A DNA stretch of 64,000 bases from Fratercula arctica (GCA_947846985.1 CANTUZ010000002.1:151461889-151525888), one strand, 5' to 3'; numbered from the stretch's first letter, positions 22,373-35,569 are shown. The notes: a model not told the origin generated them from the sequence alone. Translations and numbers: made by a program.

Positions 22373-24815
22373 TGGAAGTTGTGGTGATCTGTTGTGGTAA
22401 CTGCAAAAAGATAAGTTTTGCAGTCTAGGAAGAGAAATGACTCTAATTCCTGAGCTAATTCCTGCAATAATGCAGTAATACTTTGAGCTCCCACACTGTT
22501 ACCTAAGCATTGTCTGCTGGCAGTCTGTGGAGCATATCTGGCCCATGGACCAACATTACCTCCCAGCAAACTGGGAGCACATTCTCCTGATCGCCTTGTT
22601 TTCAGCAAGGACAGTGAAATGTGCTCCAGCAAGACCGACATGGTATCAGAAAGGAAAAGGCATTGGTCGTGACATCTTGCCACTCAGCTGTCCATTATGC
22701 CAGCAGCAACTTTGAGAGGACTGTAGATTAAAAGACTCTAGTCCCCAGGTCTGGTACCCATGAGGATATGAGTTCTTCTCTGTCCTGTTATTACATTTTT
22801 AGGTGTCTCTAGCACATGGGAATAGGTGTCCTGGGACTGGCATCTGGCTCCCGACTTCAGAAAGTTGGATCATTTAGAAGACCCAGAGGAACAGAAGGAT
22901 GAACCACTAATGGCAGCAGAAATGGCATTACCTGTATGGTATTCCAAGAGGCAAACTAATAGAGATACACATTCTCAGGAGAGGAACGGACTGTTCTATG
23001 GAAAAAAGAAGGTGTAGGCTCAAATTGTAACTTCAGTGTATGAGAGTAGACCAGTTCAGACAGCAGGTCAGGAACACCGAGAAAAAACTGATTTTAAAGG
23101 ATGATAGCTAGCAATACAAAAATACCCTTTTTGTCCTAAACAGTTAAAGCCAAATTAAATAGGTAATATATTAAATGTCTGCAGAAATAATGAATGCTGT
23201 CTCAAATTTCAGCTATATCACAGCAAACCTGGAGCAAATCTTTTGTTCTCAGAATCAAACCTGCTTTATTTACTCTACTGAAAGTATCTATTTGGAAAAC
23301 CCTTTAAAAAGTGATATACAACAATGTAAACTGCATTTGGCCGTCATGTCAAGAGCAGATCCAAGCGCCCCAGGTAGCTTCACACAGGAGAATTTTCTCC
23401 CCGCCAGCTGAAAGCAAAACATGTCATTCATGGCGTTCAAGGGAAGGAAATAAAATTTATACAGTGTTGTGTTTAAAACAGGCAGTACCTCTCTGAGGGA
23501 GAAAAGCAAAACTGAACTCAGCTGAGCTCTGTAGTGTCAGAAACCGGACACCACCTGAAGAAGAGTTGCTTCTGTCTGGATACATGTGGAATCTATATCT
23601 GCTTTGGGGCTTCACCTGGTTACTGGGGAAATGCCCAGGCAAGGTCTGGCTTCGGTTTAAGCCTTGACCATCCCCTCCTGTATTCTCTGATTGTGGGACT
23701 CCCTGAAATGCTCTTTCCTTAGTATCCTTAGTAGCAGTACTGATTCTTTTGAAGGCTAGTCTGAGTGATACTGCCTAGCCAAGCTCTGCAGCACAGCTGT
23801 GCAGGGTGTAAGTGCAGAAAGGCAGCAGAAATGGAGAACAGAATTGTTCATTTGGGACACCCAGCCTTTTCATTCTGCAGTACCCGATCTCATAAGACAG
23901 CCAGGGACTCCTCTCCAGCAGGGAACTTTGAGCTAGAAGAGACTCACATGGATGATTCAAAGTCTTCCTACCTCTCCCGTGTAGCAAGTATAGACCAAGG
24001 ACAGAACAAGTATAGACCAAGGAAGGTGCAGATGGAGCTTATTTCTCCTTGCAATCCTATACCAGAAGCATGGTTATGAGGTAAGGGAAATAAGGCTACT
24101 TTAATTCATGGTGGGTGTTGAATCTGGGACCACCACCTTAAGACCATGGGAGTTCAAAGGTGAGGGGTAGAGCTTGCCCAGAGCCAAGGATTTAACCATA
24201 ATATACCAATTGATGAAGGTATGAGGAATGAAATAGCAATGGCCAACATTTCCTAAGCAATTCTCGTTATATTCCCACAGGGTCTGCAAAGCACATGTGC
24301 TTTTGGTGGCTGTGGCGGGTGGCAGGGAGATGTTGGGGCAGGGAGTCCCCTCTGCCCAAGCACCTTCCCGACGAAGGTGGCTCTTGTGCTGCTCTGGACC
24401 TGAACCTGTGGGTGGCAGTTGCTTGGAAGCCCTGAGGGGCTCTGGATGCGGTGCCACGGGGTGTTGTGGGGCTGCCACACAGGCTGCTGCTTCTGGCATT
24501 TGGCAAAACCCAGGAGGGCAAAGCTGGCCTGGCTGCAAGTAAATGTTTTCTCATGCTATAGCAAACCTTGCTAAGGAGCAGCCCAGTTTCCCTTGGCTTT
24601 CACCAGATTAATTCTCTGATACGTATTTTAGGTCTTACTCTATTCTTAATCAATGTATTGTGAATATCAGTGAGTTGTGCCTTATCTCTGTTAGCTCTGC
24701 AGAGCCTCGTTGCTCTCTGCAGTGGGCCAGCCATCACGGTAGTGACCAGAGTCAGCACCCTGCTGTGTGGTTTGGTGCTCACTGGCTTCCAGCCATGGCA
24801 TTAGCTTGAGCCCTA
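22373..24815. other. Unique non-coding stretch
   Basis: No exon or dispersed repeat was recognised. It contains one short tandem duplication (23985-24023). Confidence 0.5.
23985..24023. repeat. Short tandem duplication, 22-bp period
   Basis: CAAGTATAGACCAAGGA occurs at 23985-24001 and again at 24007-24023, an exact 17-bp match with a 22-bp period. Confidence 0.85.
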
Positions 24816-24817
24816 GG

Positions 24818-25012
24818 AAATTATCTCCCCAGGGAAACGGTGGATTCCCCAACATCGGATGCTTTTAAGATTCAGCTGGACAGGGTGCTGGGCTGTCTAG
24901 ACTGGGCTTTTGCCAAGAAAGATTGGGCCAGATGATCCTTGCGGTCCCTTTCAACCTGGTATTCTGTGATTCCATGATTCCATAATTCAATAATTCTGTG
25001 ATTCTATAGAAT
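24818..25012 (+). mobile_element. CR1 LINE 3' part, plus strand, distinct subfamily
   Basis: It starts in the last codons and 3' UTR of CR1: CCCAGGGAAACGGTGGATTC, then CAGCTGGACAGGGTGCTGGG, TTGGGCCAGATGATCCTTG and GGTCCCTTTCAACCTGGTAT. It ends in a run of ATTCTGTGATTC-like octamers that extends the tail to about 25012. The CAGCTGGACAGGGTGCTGGG and TTTTGCCAAGAAAG words differ from the 19-kb copy, so this is a different CR1 subfamily. Confidence 0.88.
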
Positions 25013-26414
25013 GTGCTGCATCTCCAAGGTCAAGGTGATCTTGCTGTAGTGAGCTCCAGGTGGGCAGTTAGGAGGGTGGGTGAATCAGTGACTGGTTCCC
25101 AACAGAGGTACTTCCAGGAGTACAAGTGATGAAGTGCCTAATTGTGGCCAAAACCACTTCCAGTTTTACCTCTGAATATCTGGGCTTCTGTCTCCTTGTT
25201 CCACGGCTCTATCTCCCACCGACTGCAGATGAGGCTTTTACAAAAGCTGTTCTCGCAGCAGTGAGTGCACCCGTCCGTGCTGCACGCAGTGCAGTACTTG
25301 TGCACTGCGACACATCGTAGTGGCTGCAGGGTCCCGCGCTGGGTTAATGTGCTCCCTCAGGCAGAGATCAATACTCACGTCTAACCCCAATCCTCCTTCG
25401 TGGCAGTCTTAGCCTGACATTTTAGCTGGTCCAACTGGCTCCAGTGTGTAAAAGAGCTTAACAAGCAGGTCGCTGTTTGCACTCGTGCCATTTACTGCGT
25501 ATGCATAATCTGAGTTTCTAAGCTTTCCGTGCAATATTTTTGTTGAAAAATCAACCGCCTGGAAGATTGTTTGAGCTCTGCTCACAGCTCCTCAAGTTCA
25601 TGTCAGGTATGGCTGTAAGTGGTAGCTGCAGAATTTATAAACAGAGCAAATTCATCACTGAATGCGTAATGAGCCAGGCCTTGGAAATGAAGGACACCAG
25701 TTTCTTTCTTCAGCATCCTGTCTGGTCCGCGTCTGACATGTTCAAGCCAAATCGACACCATCATGAGCATTCACACTCTGGGCAGCAGCGGGAAAAAGCA
25801 ACAAAGTGGCATTTCACAGCCTGAGCTGCCGCTATTGTTCTATGCAAGATCTATAAATTAAATAAGGTCTCAAAGCTTCTCAGTAAATAAGAGCTTCTAA
25901 ATACATGCAGTTAATAAAAGAGGGTCTCAGAAATGAGCAAATATAGTTTTCTGTGAGAGTCTTACTGTATGTTGGCCATGAAAAATATCTTTGTCTCAGT
26001 CCTTGCTGGTTTAAAGATTGATCTCTATGTGGAAACTTGTGCCAAAGAGTATTTGAGATGTTCTATTTTGGGAAATCTATAGGGGAGGTTAACTTAGGTA
26101 AATCAGGGAATCGTATTGAGATTTCAGAGAAATAAAATCTGGAGGGGCTCACAGACTGAGAACGTAGGCTTGTGCTATTTTTCTGAAACAGCTTCAGCTG
26201 TGGCCAGGCTTGGGAAAATTTAAACGAGGTCTGCAGTTGGGATGAGTCCAGAAGGACAAGTTTTGGCTCCTCCAGTTCGGTACAGCGGGAAGAGGTGGGA
26301 AAGGTGTTGATAAACAGAAATGAACAGAAATGAAAAGGCTGCCACAGCTGGCTGACATTTAAAAGCTGTGAGCCACACTTTTTTAACTTCAAGCTCCCAG
26401 CAATGAGGAGTTTT
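25013..26414. other. Unique non-coding stretch
   Basis: No feature recognised. Confidence 0.5.
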
Positions 26415-26515
26415 AAGGGCCAGATCCTCATACCAGCCATACCAAACTAAATGAGGAGTACCTCCCAGACTGCTCCTCATTTACACCAAGAGACAGATGT
26501 GAATCTGGATCTAAA
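26415..26515. repeat. Palindromic MITE-like ancient amniote repeat
   Basis: A perfect 11-bp inverted repeat, TAAATGAGGAG (26448-26458) and CTCCTCATTTA (26473-26483), with a 14-nt loop, lies inside an outer imperfect pair, GGGCCAGATCCTCA (about 26417-26430) and TGAATCTGGATC (about 26500-26512). The GGGCCAGATCCTCA start and the TTTACACCA word match an old hairpin-shaped repeat that I recognise from turtle, crocodile and bird genomes. Confidence 0.65.
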
Positions 26516-27707
26516 AGGAAAGCTAGACAGGCCGTCACGCTGGGTAATGATGCAATATGTCAGAGCTGGAAATCGGGCTCCAGGCATTGCAGCGAGGACT
26601 AGAGGCACCCCGCTCTCACACGTACTCCCTGCAGGTGTTCAGGCTCTGCTGATTTCACTCTACGTGACCTAAAATGTTTTACGTTTATTCCTTTCAGCGT
26701 TTTCCTCAAAGTAAGTACTAAGCTCTCCTTCTGTGGAGGCAGATGGTCATGGAGGTCTGTTGTTTGGTGGTTATAGCCATGCGGCAAGGGAGGGATGATT
26801 CCAAGCCCTCCATCGCCCTACTTCCACCCACTGGTTTGAACACCTTGTCTCTATAAAGGGAAGCTGAAGCCACGAGGACCCGGCAAAAGAGTCATTGAAT
26901 TGCAGCTGTGGGAACGCATCCTCTTGGGTTTATAAACAGCAGCACAGATCTCCTGACTGCCACCAGGGAAAACTATGGCTTCATACGGGTTTGTTTGCTT
27001 GCCTGTTGAGGAAATCCTCCTCCCTTGCCCCTTCTCCCATTTACATGAGTCTGGGCTGCACACCCACTGTCTCTCCTGTGCTGAGCTGGTGCTGCAGCCT
27101 CCAGGCGTGGGAACAGATTTGTGAACTGTCTGGAAATAAACAGGCAAGCTGTCCTACCCACACAGGCAAATCTGACACTATATGCCCAACATTGCATTCC
27201 TTTGGGCTGGAAGTCCTCATTTATTCCTTCGTAATTTTATTGCATGCATTTTTTTTTTTCCAGCGAAAGAAGTCTATTGCTTCTCCCCATAGAACCATTA
27301 GGTATGTGACATTTCCACCAAAACAATAATGTTTTCAAATGGTGCCAGTGAAATGCTGGAGGTCGGATTTAAAATGAGAAAAGAGAGATGTGAGCAACTA
27401 ACAGGTTATTTCTCCAGCCCCAGAAAACTAAACCAACCTCTCAAGGACAAAAGTTTGCAAACAAACTTTTGAATGTCTTTACAAGTACTCCTTGAAATAC
27501 TTCTAAATGAATGTATCTATATTCATTACTGTATTTTATGAACTATTGTGCCCTGCTTCACACTGAAAATAATAAGTCGAGGCACTAGTCTGAGAGGAAT
27601 CAACTGAAAGACCTTGTTTTCTGCATGTGTGGGAATGTGTAATGTAAATATAAGTAGTTTCTTCTTTGTGGATTGCTCATTTTCCTGGGGCTTATTCTCA
27701 CAGCAAG

Positions 27708-27720
27708 AAAAAAAAAAAAA
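27708..27720. repeat. Poly(A) run (13 A)
   Basis: Simple homopolymer. Confidence 0.9.
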
Positions 27721-28614
27721 CCCACATGATTTTTCATGCCCTAGCAGCTCTCTTTGTGACATTACGGACTTAAGGGGAAAAGCCCAGGCACAATAACTGC
27801 TCTAGGTGTGAGCTGTAGCCAAACAGCCAAAAGAGTACAAAACAAAACTAACAATGTAAGTTGCTGGTTTGCCAGAGCTAGAGTGTTTAAAACTCATAGT
27901 CTACCTTATTTCCTAAGTATGATTATTATGGAAACAGCCAAAGAACTTGAGCAGTGCTGGAGTCACCTCTTTATAGCTCCTCTGCAGAGCAGAAATAAGC
28001 CGATATCACTTGCAAGTGAGGAGCATCGCTGATGTATTCCTGCTTGTCTTTTGGGCCAGGAAGGCATAAGCTTTTTTGAGCACCTTTTAGACCCTGAGGG
28101 CTTGATTGGTTGCCAGACTGTAGATGTCTGGAGTCATATGAAATGCCCCATTGTGCAGAGCTGGAAGATACAAGAGCAGCTACAGGGCATTCAGACTGTC
28201 CTGGGGCTGCTGGGGCCAGCAGTTCATCCTGGGGCATCTCAGGCTCAGGCGGTCGAATCCCATTCAATTCCCCCTTTCCCCTGCAGGTGGTCTGATGAAA
28301 TCAGTCTTAGCAGTTTTATGGAGATTTAGTTCATGCTGATGATACCAAGCAGAACATATTCCAGACAGCCAGTATTCAAAAAATAAAAACAAATTCATAC
28401 ATGCGCAATTATACCTAAGTTCTTGGATCACCTTACCTCAAATCCATTGTACAAGCCATTGAGCTCCAAAGTAATTGTACGAAGCCCCTAAATTTGTGTT
28501 TAGCTAAGAGATGTCCATCAGTCAGGCACAAGACACCATCTGAAGACTTGAAGTGTTGGAAGAGCTATCACTTCCTCTGTTAATTTGCTACAGTAATTAA
28601 TCATGCTCACTGTT

Positions 28615-28628
28615 AAAAAAAAAAAAAA
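28615..28628. repeat. Poly(A) run (14 A)
   Basis: Simple homopolymer. No retrocopy body was recognised upstream. Confidence 0.9.
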
Positions 28629-31600
28629 GCCCATTTGAATCTCATTTACCTATTATCTAAAATAAGGTCATGCCTCTGGCTTGTCCGGTGAAGATGTTGA
28701 AAATTGCTTCAAATATCCTTGCTTATCTGAGTGTAATCCCTAAAATATCAGATAAGTGGAGCTGCAAGGTAGTGCTGTTGGCACTAAGCCTGCAAAATGA
28801 ATGATGTTTTTCCCCAGTCCAGGGTGGAATCTTTCCTTCTCGCTTATTTACTACTAAGTCAGCAGTGTTTTCTTTCATCCATTCACCTTGATTAGAAGGA
28901 GATGTGCTGGAAACAGAGAAAAAGTGTCATTAGACAAGGGAGACAGGAGTGACAGGGATATCATGTATTCATTAAAATTTATAGGTACGCATCTCAGATG
29001 GTCTGATTTACTGTCTACAAAGAATTATGCTGCATGGAAATATTTCATGCAGCCTAGGGGTGTGTGAGATTTCAGAACTGTTATACTGTTATGTGTAAAA
29101 ATGTCTTGGATTAATGCCATGTCAAAAGGAAAAAAAGACGTCCAATACTAAAAAATATTTTAATAAGACGTTGGTTGGAATTCAGATGTGAACCCCAGAA
29201 TATTTATATTGATGCTATTTCTCTCTTGCTTCCAGCTCATCCAGCAGATACGGATATACGTTACTAGCAAAGACTTGCTTCAGATCCCCACTTTTAACCA
29301 GGAAGGAAACTTCTCATCTCTCTCGGCAGTGCTGTGCTGAGCCCTCTTGAGGGCTCAAGCTTTTACCCTCACCCCATTTCTTTGAGGTTGGCAAATAACG
29401 TTATCTCAAGTCAACTAAGGGCAGAGTGGGGGCACGGAAAGGTTGGAAGGTCTGCTCTCCCACCCATGGGAAGCCTGGACAGGCAGGTGAGAGGGGACCA
29501 CAAGTCCCACACGTGGGTCTGATGCAACCGCTGCCTTCTCCTGCCCTTTGCTGCAGCTCCTCCAGCCAGCCCCTCCACAGGGAAAACGTGCGTGCTGCAG
29601 CATCTACTATATCTTTCTTTATTAAAATATAAAAGGTTGTGATCTGCTTGTTAATGGTTTGCTAAGCCTGGTGTCTCCTGGATTCCTCTTGCATGTGATA
29701 ATTCATAGCTCCCTGACAAAGCAGATGCATTTTTCTCTGATTTTTTACAATTTACTCACCATCATTTTAGATCAACAAGGTCATGCTGAAAAACCGGATC
29801 TTCAGCCCTAAAGACAAATGATCAAGCAGGAAAACAGCCTGTTGGTGACTCAGTAACATTTCTTAGTGTTTGTTGTGGAGTTTAATTAATTGCATGCAAC
29901 TTGGATTTGCACGTCCATCGCGCTGGATTTTACCTACCCCTCAGGCTCGGCTGAGCAGGCTGTAATAAACCTTTCTTGGATGAACTCTCTCCTTTCTTCC
30001 CCAGGCACCCCGTTCCTCACTCTGGGGCCCCGGGGACTTCGCTGCCCGCTATTTTTGTGGTGTGTGTTATAGGTAGAAACAAAAAAATCTCAAAGGAGAC
30101 AGCAGGGAATCGAGAGGGAGGGCTGATGCCTTGGGAGCTTCTCTATCAGCATCCTGCCGAGTATTATCTTCCTACACAGTCCAGCCTCCTCACAAAAGAG
30201 TTAATCACTAACTCATCATCCTGAAAAAGATCAACACAAACGACTCTTGCTTATACATTGACGGGGTTGTGCTAACATACATTTCCAGGCCGGGCTCCCC
30301 AGGGTTGGATCCAGCTGTGTTAATCTGCTTCTATCCGATGCAGCCAGAAGCAAGTTAATCTTTTCTGTCAGTCTTGCTTTTAAAGGCAATGCAAAAGAAA
30401 AGCAAGAGAAGCTCTGAGACAAGCGCTAAACAGCTTTTAAAGGAGCTAAAAGGAGCCTGTTTTGTACGATTGCTAATTTGAATTGCCCGCTTTTAAAAGC
30501 TCATCTGACTGTGCTGAGGGTAAGGGAGGCAGAAGGCAGCGCTGCCCTGCGAGGCTGCGGGGTCCCAGGGACAGACCAGGCAGAAAGGCAGCAATTGAGT
30601 CTGCAGTGTAAATATTTTGGCTGCCACAGTAAAGACCATTTAATGGAAGTTAGGGGCAACAAAGGGGTTGAGGGGTGGCTCAGGTGGCGGTGGGATGTTT
30701 TCATAGACCCTCAGAGGAAGCAAGACAGGACGTATTTGAGAGTCCCAACTACCCAAAGTAGCCATGCGCGTGTGGAAAACCGTATTTAGATCCTCCTGTT
30801 TCCATGCAGAAACAAAACACTGTTCCCCCTTTTAATAATAATTGAATAAAGAAGATGGGAGCTGTCAGGCAAGGTGGGGAGAGAAGGGGATGGGGCAAGA
30901 TGCCACTGAAGCTTCCCCTCCAGTGAGAAGATCAGGGCTCCTATGGCCCTGATCTGTTGTCACAATGTCTCACAGCTTAAACTGAAGGTGTGCCGTGATC
31001 CCTATACATACTCTAAGGAAAATGAAAAAAGGAGCCCCGCAAAAGAAAATATCCCACAGACAAGCTGCAGCCACAGCTCCTTCAAAGCAGGGGGAGGTAA
31101 AGTTGCCTGCCCAGCCTGTACACTCTCTGTCCCGGTGCACAGTGACAAAACCTTAATTTGCAAAACAACAACATGTGATTATTTCCACAAACCACTCCAA
31201 AACGGAGCTTGCAAAAAAGGGAATGCTTTTCAAAAAACATTAAATGCAAAAAGCTTGCTTTTTTTTCCCCCATTGAAAATTTCTCTCTGCATATTCCTCT
31301 ACCCTCTGCTTTTCTCTGTTAAGAGTGGAGATGGCTGCATGAAGCTGAAAATTAATTCTGTGCCGAAATCCATGAGTGGTCTATGCACTGCTTAAATCTG
31401 ACATAACGGCACAAAATAGAAGACAACTTGTTCAGAGAATTGTTTAGGGAGATTTTCATCCTCTTTTCTTCTTACTTGCAGACTGAATAAGGCGAAAATC
31501 CCTTAAAGAGTGCATGAAGGGTCATTTTAAGAAACACCCTCTGTTACTCAGGGAAGAGTTGATGCATTTCAAATCAATCCATGTCAGCCCTCACCCTTTT

Positions 31601-31885
31601 GGTGATGCTGTGCACTCAGAAAAGCCCCACTGGAAGCATTTTGCCTGGGTGACAGCATTGCTTTCCCTGGCCCATAACTGCACAGAGAAGCTATAGGATC
31701 TTGTACAACTGTGTTTGTTCCTAACAAAGAACCCAGTGTTTGGTGTCTCCAGGCTGGTGCTCCGGTAAGCCTCAGCTTAGTGAGACATCTGAAATGAGAC
31801 AATCTTTGAACCCCTGAATTCTGCCTCTATCTTGGGTGTTTTAGATCTTTGGAAATTACTCAGCTTAAAAAGAAAGCACACCATG

Positions 31886-32340
31886 TCGTAGAATCATGGA
31901 ATCATTTTGGTTGGAAGAGACCTTCAGGATCATCAAGGCCAACCGTTAACCTAGCACTGCCAAGTTACTACTAAAACATGTCCCTCAGCACTATGTCTAC
32001 CTGTCTTTTAAATACCTCCAGGGAGGTGACTCAACCCCTTCCCTGGGCAGCCTGTTCCAAGGCTTAACAACCCTTTCAGTGAAGAATTTTTTCCTAATAT
32101 CCAATCTAAACCTCCCCTGGTGCAACTTGACTCTGTTTCCTCTTTGTCCTATTGCCTGTCACTTGGGAAAAGAGCCCAAGTAAGTCCCACCTGGCTCCCC
32201 TGAGCGTCCTTTTCTCCAGGCTGAGCAACCCCAGCTCCCTCAGCTATTCTTCATAAGACTTGTTCTCCAGACCCCTCACCAGCTTCATTGCCATTCTCTG
32301 GACACGCTCCAGCAATGTCCTCTGAGGTTGCTCTGTGAAG
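31886..32340 (-). mobile_element. CR1 LINE 3' part, 5' truncated, minus strand
   Basis: The plus-strand sequence starts GTAGAATCATGGAATCATTT, then GGTTGGAAGAGACCTTCAGG, the complement of the CR1 3' tail and UTR. Further in, the complement encodes the ORF2 tail, including LLERVQRMAMKLVRGLE (about 32260-32320) followed by the S/EE region. The usual FSLEKRR segment is damaged. Beyond about 32340 the similarity stops. Confidence 0.92.
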
Positions 32341-33299
32341 AACATTGCTACAAAGCCACTGACCAAGCTGAATACAAGAGCCCGTCCTGCTCCTCCGTGC
32401 AGGGCTGGGCTCTGCCTCCCGTGCAGCGGCGGTGGCCAAAGGCACGTGGGGCTACAGCTCAGCCCACACACCAGCGAGCATCACGCAGGCAGGAGAACAA
32501 GACGTGTTGGTTTTCTCAGGTATTTTGGAGTTTGACTGGGGAAAACACAAGTATCTTGACATCAGAGGAGATGTATTTAAGACAGCATGTAATCAGTAGC
32601 ACAACTTTGATGGGACAATATTTCTGAAAAGCATGTTTGGCAAGAGCCTGCAAGCTAAATCCCATTGTAAGTAGAGGGAAAGAGTGACAAAGGGCAAGTT
32701 AGTTAGATAGTAAAGTAAAAAGTATCTTTGAGGCTTTTAAGAAATATAAACAAATGGGAAACAAGAAGTACTGCAAAGTCTATTGAAAACAAGACAAAGA
32801 AAGGTAAAAGAGATTTTATATTTAGAGTAGCAAAAAGAAATATTGAACATTGGATTTTAGTGAACATTTCAACAGCTGTAATAGAATCTTCAAAAAATAT
32901 TTGCAGTTGACCAAGGAGGGACTAAAAAATGCATTCAGATATAAAAAGGAAAAAGAGAAGACAGTTGAGCACTGAGCAATGGGAGAAGGAAAGGAGATGT
33001 ATTAAATCATTCGTCTGACTTCTTTATTTACTTACAGAACTGGAGAGCCGCTTAAGACATTGGTTGACATTGGCAAGCAGTGGTAGAGGAAGCAGGAGGG
33101 AGTATGGAGAATAAAAAGTCTAAGTCAGGTTCATCAGACAAGACTGCCTACCCAGATACACATTTCTTATTAATTAATGGCTTATTTCCCTGGCATTTCT
33201 TTCCACAATTTAAGCAACCAGGTTCCCTGATCATACACATCTATATCTGCATTGCATTGCTGTCTCTGCTGTCCCCTCGAGATGAAGCAGCTCCCTTAA
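32341..33299. other. Unique or unassigned A-rich stretch
   Basis: Positions 32690-33000 are strongly A-rich on the plus strand and could be the decayed 5' continuation of the ancient CR1 that follows, but I see no reverse-transcriptase motif. The rest is unremarkable. Confidence 0.4.
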
Positions 33300-33810
33300 G
33301 GCTATTTTAAGACGTCTTGAGGCTGGGAAAGAGCTGAATGAGAGAGGTATAACAATGATCTATAAAATACATAGTGGAATAAGAAAGCTGAATTCTTCCA
33401 GTATAAAAATCAAAGGACATGAAATTAAACTAGTGGGTACTACTACCAAAGCAAACAAAAAGAGGCACTTGATCGACTGCATAGTGCATAGTTATTCTAT
33501 GGCCCATAGCATGGTAGGGTTGCAAATATTTCCATTAATTAAAAAAAAAAAAAAATCAGGAGCATAAATGAAAGAAAAATCCACCAAGGATTATTAAATA
33601 TAAAAGCATTAACTTTGACTCAAGATATCCCTGAGTCACAAGTCACAGGAGGCTGGGAGAGCATTCCAGGGAAGCATTCCTGTGTGCTTGCCCTGTCCTT
33701 GCATCCTTCCTTGGATAACATCTGCTGCGTCGGCTCTGCCGCTGGGGGCAGGACACCAGACCGAATGGACCTGTGCTCTGATCCAGTACAGATGTTCTCA
33801 TACTAAGCTT
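33300..33810 (+). mobile_element. Ancient CR1 LINE 3' part, plus strand
   Basis: The order of words matches the old CR1 lineage abundant in turtles and crocodilians. ATGATCTATAAAATACATAG is the end-of-ORF2 region. GACATGAAATTAAACTAGTGG and CAAAGCAAACAAAAAGAGGC follow. Near the end come CCTTGGATAACATCTGCTG, CCAGACCGAATGGACCTGTG and CTCTGATCCAGTACAGATG. No frame is preserved. A 15-A run lies inside (33541-33555). Confidence 0.7.
33541..33555. repeat. Poly(A) run (15 A) inside ancient CR1
   Basis: An A run interrupts the ancient CR1, either an expansion of an A-rich stretch or a small secondary insertion. Confidence 0.85.
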
Positions 33811-35569
33811 GTGTGCTGTACTGTGTACTAACTGGGGAATTGGTCTGGGTAAAAAATAATCCAGTGAGTTTTGGTTTTTTGGTGTTTTTAAGCCTGATCA
33901 CTTCCCTGACCTGGTTCACTAAGCAACCATATAAGCGGTTGGACTGGCTCTGCTGAGGAAGTGAGGGGAGGAAGGATGAGCAGGCTTTGTCGATGGGATG
34001 GAGGAGCAGCGGGAAACAGAAGGGTTGACTGAGCCATTTTTGTCACTGAAAGAAATTCTTGTGAGGCCAAAAATACTGATGGAGAGCTGGCGTGAGTCAG
34101 AACCTGAATCATTTCTGTGTGGATCGTGCATGGTCAATAAAGCCTGCATAAAAACCACGTGTCTCCCAGTGTTATTTTAATGGTTGCTCAAAAAAACCGA
34201 GAGAATAAGATCCTCCCTTACACTCCTGGAAGAACTAGCCCGGGCGAGAAGGCCAGCCCTCCCTCCTGCTCCCCTCAGCAGCAGCACTGTGTTGACTTCG
34301 CCAGCGCAGACCAAGCCAGGGAGATTCGTGCCCTTCCCGGAGGTGTGGACTGGGAGAGGCAGAGTTTCATTTCTGAGCACTACACTCTTGCAAGTAATGG
34401 AGCAAAAGGCAGTACTACCAGTTTGACAGAGCAAAATTTCTTTTTTTCTTTTCTATGTAGAGCATTAACTGTAATCTCGTCTCTTCACTTAAATAAAAAA
34501 ATCATTGATTTTTTTTAAAAATAAAAATGTTGAAAAGTGTCCTCTACAAGTGGGGAATTTCTGCTCAGATCATAATACGTGTGCTAATGTATCCAGGCCA
34601 AGAAGCAAAAGGAAAGAAAGACTGAAATCGAGATGGTCATAGCTTTGGAACTAGATCTCGAGGTATTTTTTCCTTTCTTCCTTCCATGAGATTTCATGGG
34701 AACACTAAAAACAGAAACAACCCCAAACTCTAAATTTTACAGATGTAGCTTACCTTAACATTGGTTCAATCCAGAAAGGCAGTTTCAAAAATTTCCCTCT
34801 TTTCCAAATTTCTTAAGGGATAAGCCTTATGCTTCAGGTATTCAGACCTGAAAGCTCGGAAGTCTTTAGCAGTCTCCGCACCAAAATCTTACAGACAATT
34901 TGCAGGATAAGAAAAATCTGTCTCTCGCTGACAGCTTTTGCAGTAACATGAGTCATCGTCACTCCAGCTACAGTTAAATTTCCTTTGCTTGTCTTCACAT
35001 GGCAGTTTAGGTTTTCTCCTCGCACTACCTTGCACTGCTTTTAGAGGAGCTTTAAGAGCGGGTAGCAAATGCAATGGTTTCCTCCAGCTTTAGTTGACTG
35101 TACATTACTGTCCTGTTATTTCTGCTTAGGTGATGTTTTTAGATCTTGCCTTTGAGCCCTGCAAGCCAGCAAATTTATGTGTCTGGATAGATTTTGTAGA
35201 CAGCTGATTGAGCCTGCTTTCTAAATGTTGGTAAATAGCTGTTCAGTAAAACATATTATTGTCCTCTTTTCTAATGGCAAAGGCTCCTTGCACTCCAGAC
35301 TGGGCCAGGCTCTTTTCCACCTGCACAGATCACACCTAACTGCAAAGAGGGTTTCCTCCTTATTCAAGTGTCCTGCCGAGATTGTTGAAAAGTGAAGACT
35401 GACGCTAAGTACTCCCAGGTAAGGTTGCATAGAATATACTTTTAATTGCTTCACAACACCTCAAGCAGCCAAAATTTTGATAGCAGTCTGTGTGATTCTT
35501 TCCTTAGCTGTGCTTAACACAGGATAAACACAGAGGGAGGAATAGGCCAGTGAGGAGAGCACTGGGCAG
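33811..35569. other. Unique non-coding stretch
   Basis: No feature recognised. Confidence 0.5.

Larger units (their letters stand above)
26516..31885. other. Unique non-coding stretch
   Basis: No exon, RNA gene or dispersed repeat was recognised. Two poly(A) runs (27708-27720 and 28615-28628) have no recognisable retrocopy attached. A 150-codon open frame at 30943-31395 has no domain signature and is probably chance. Confidence 0.5.

Noticed and set aside
26895..27329. 144-codon plus-strand open frame
   Set aside because: No recognisable family and ends in an FFFF-rich segment caused by a T run.
28240..28275. GGTCGAATCC word resembling a tRNA T-arm/B-box
   Set aside because: No matching A-box, acceptor stem or anticodon arm at the right distance.
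30943..31395. 150-codon plus-strand open frame
   Set aside because: Lys/Ser-rich composition with no motif. Length is compatible with chance over 64 kb.
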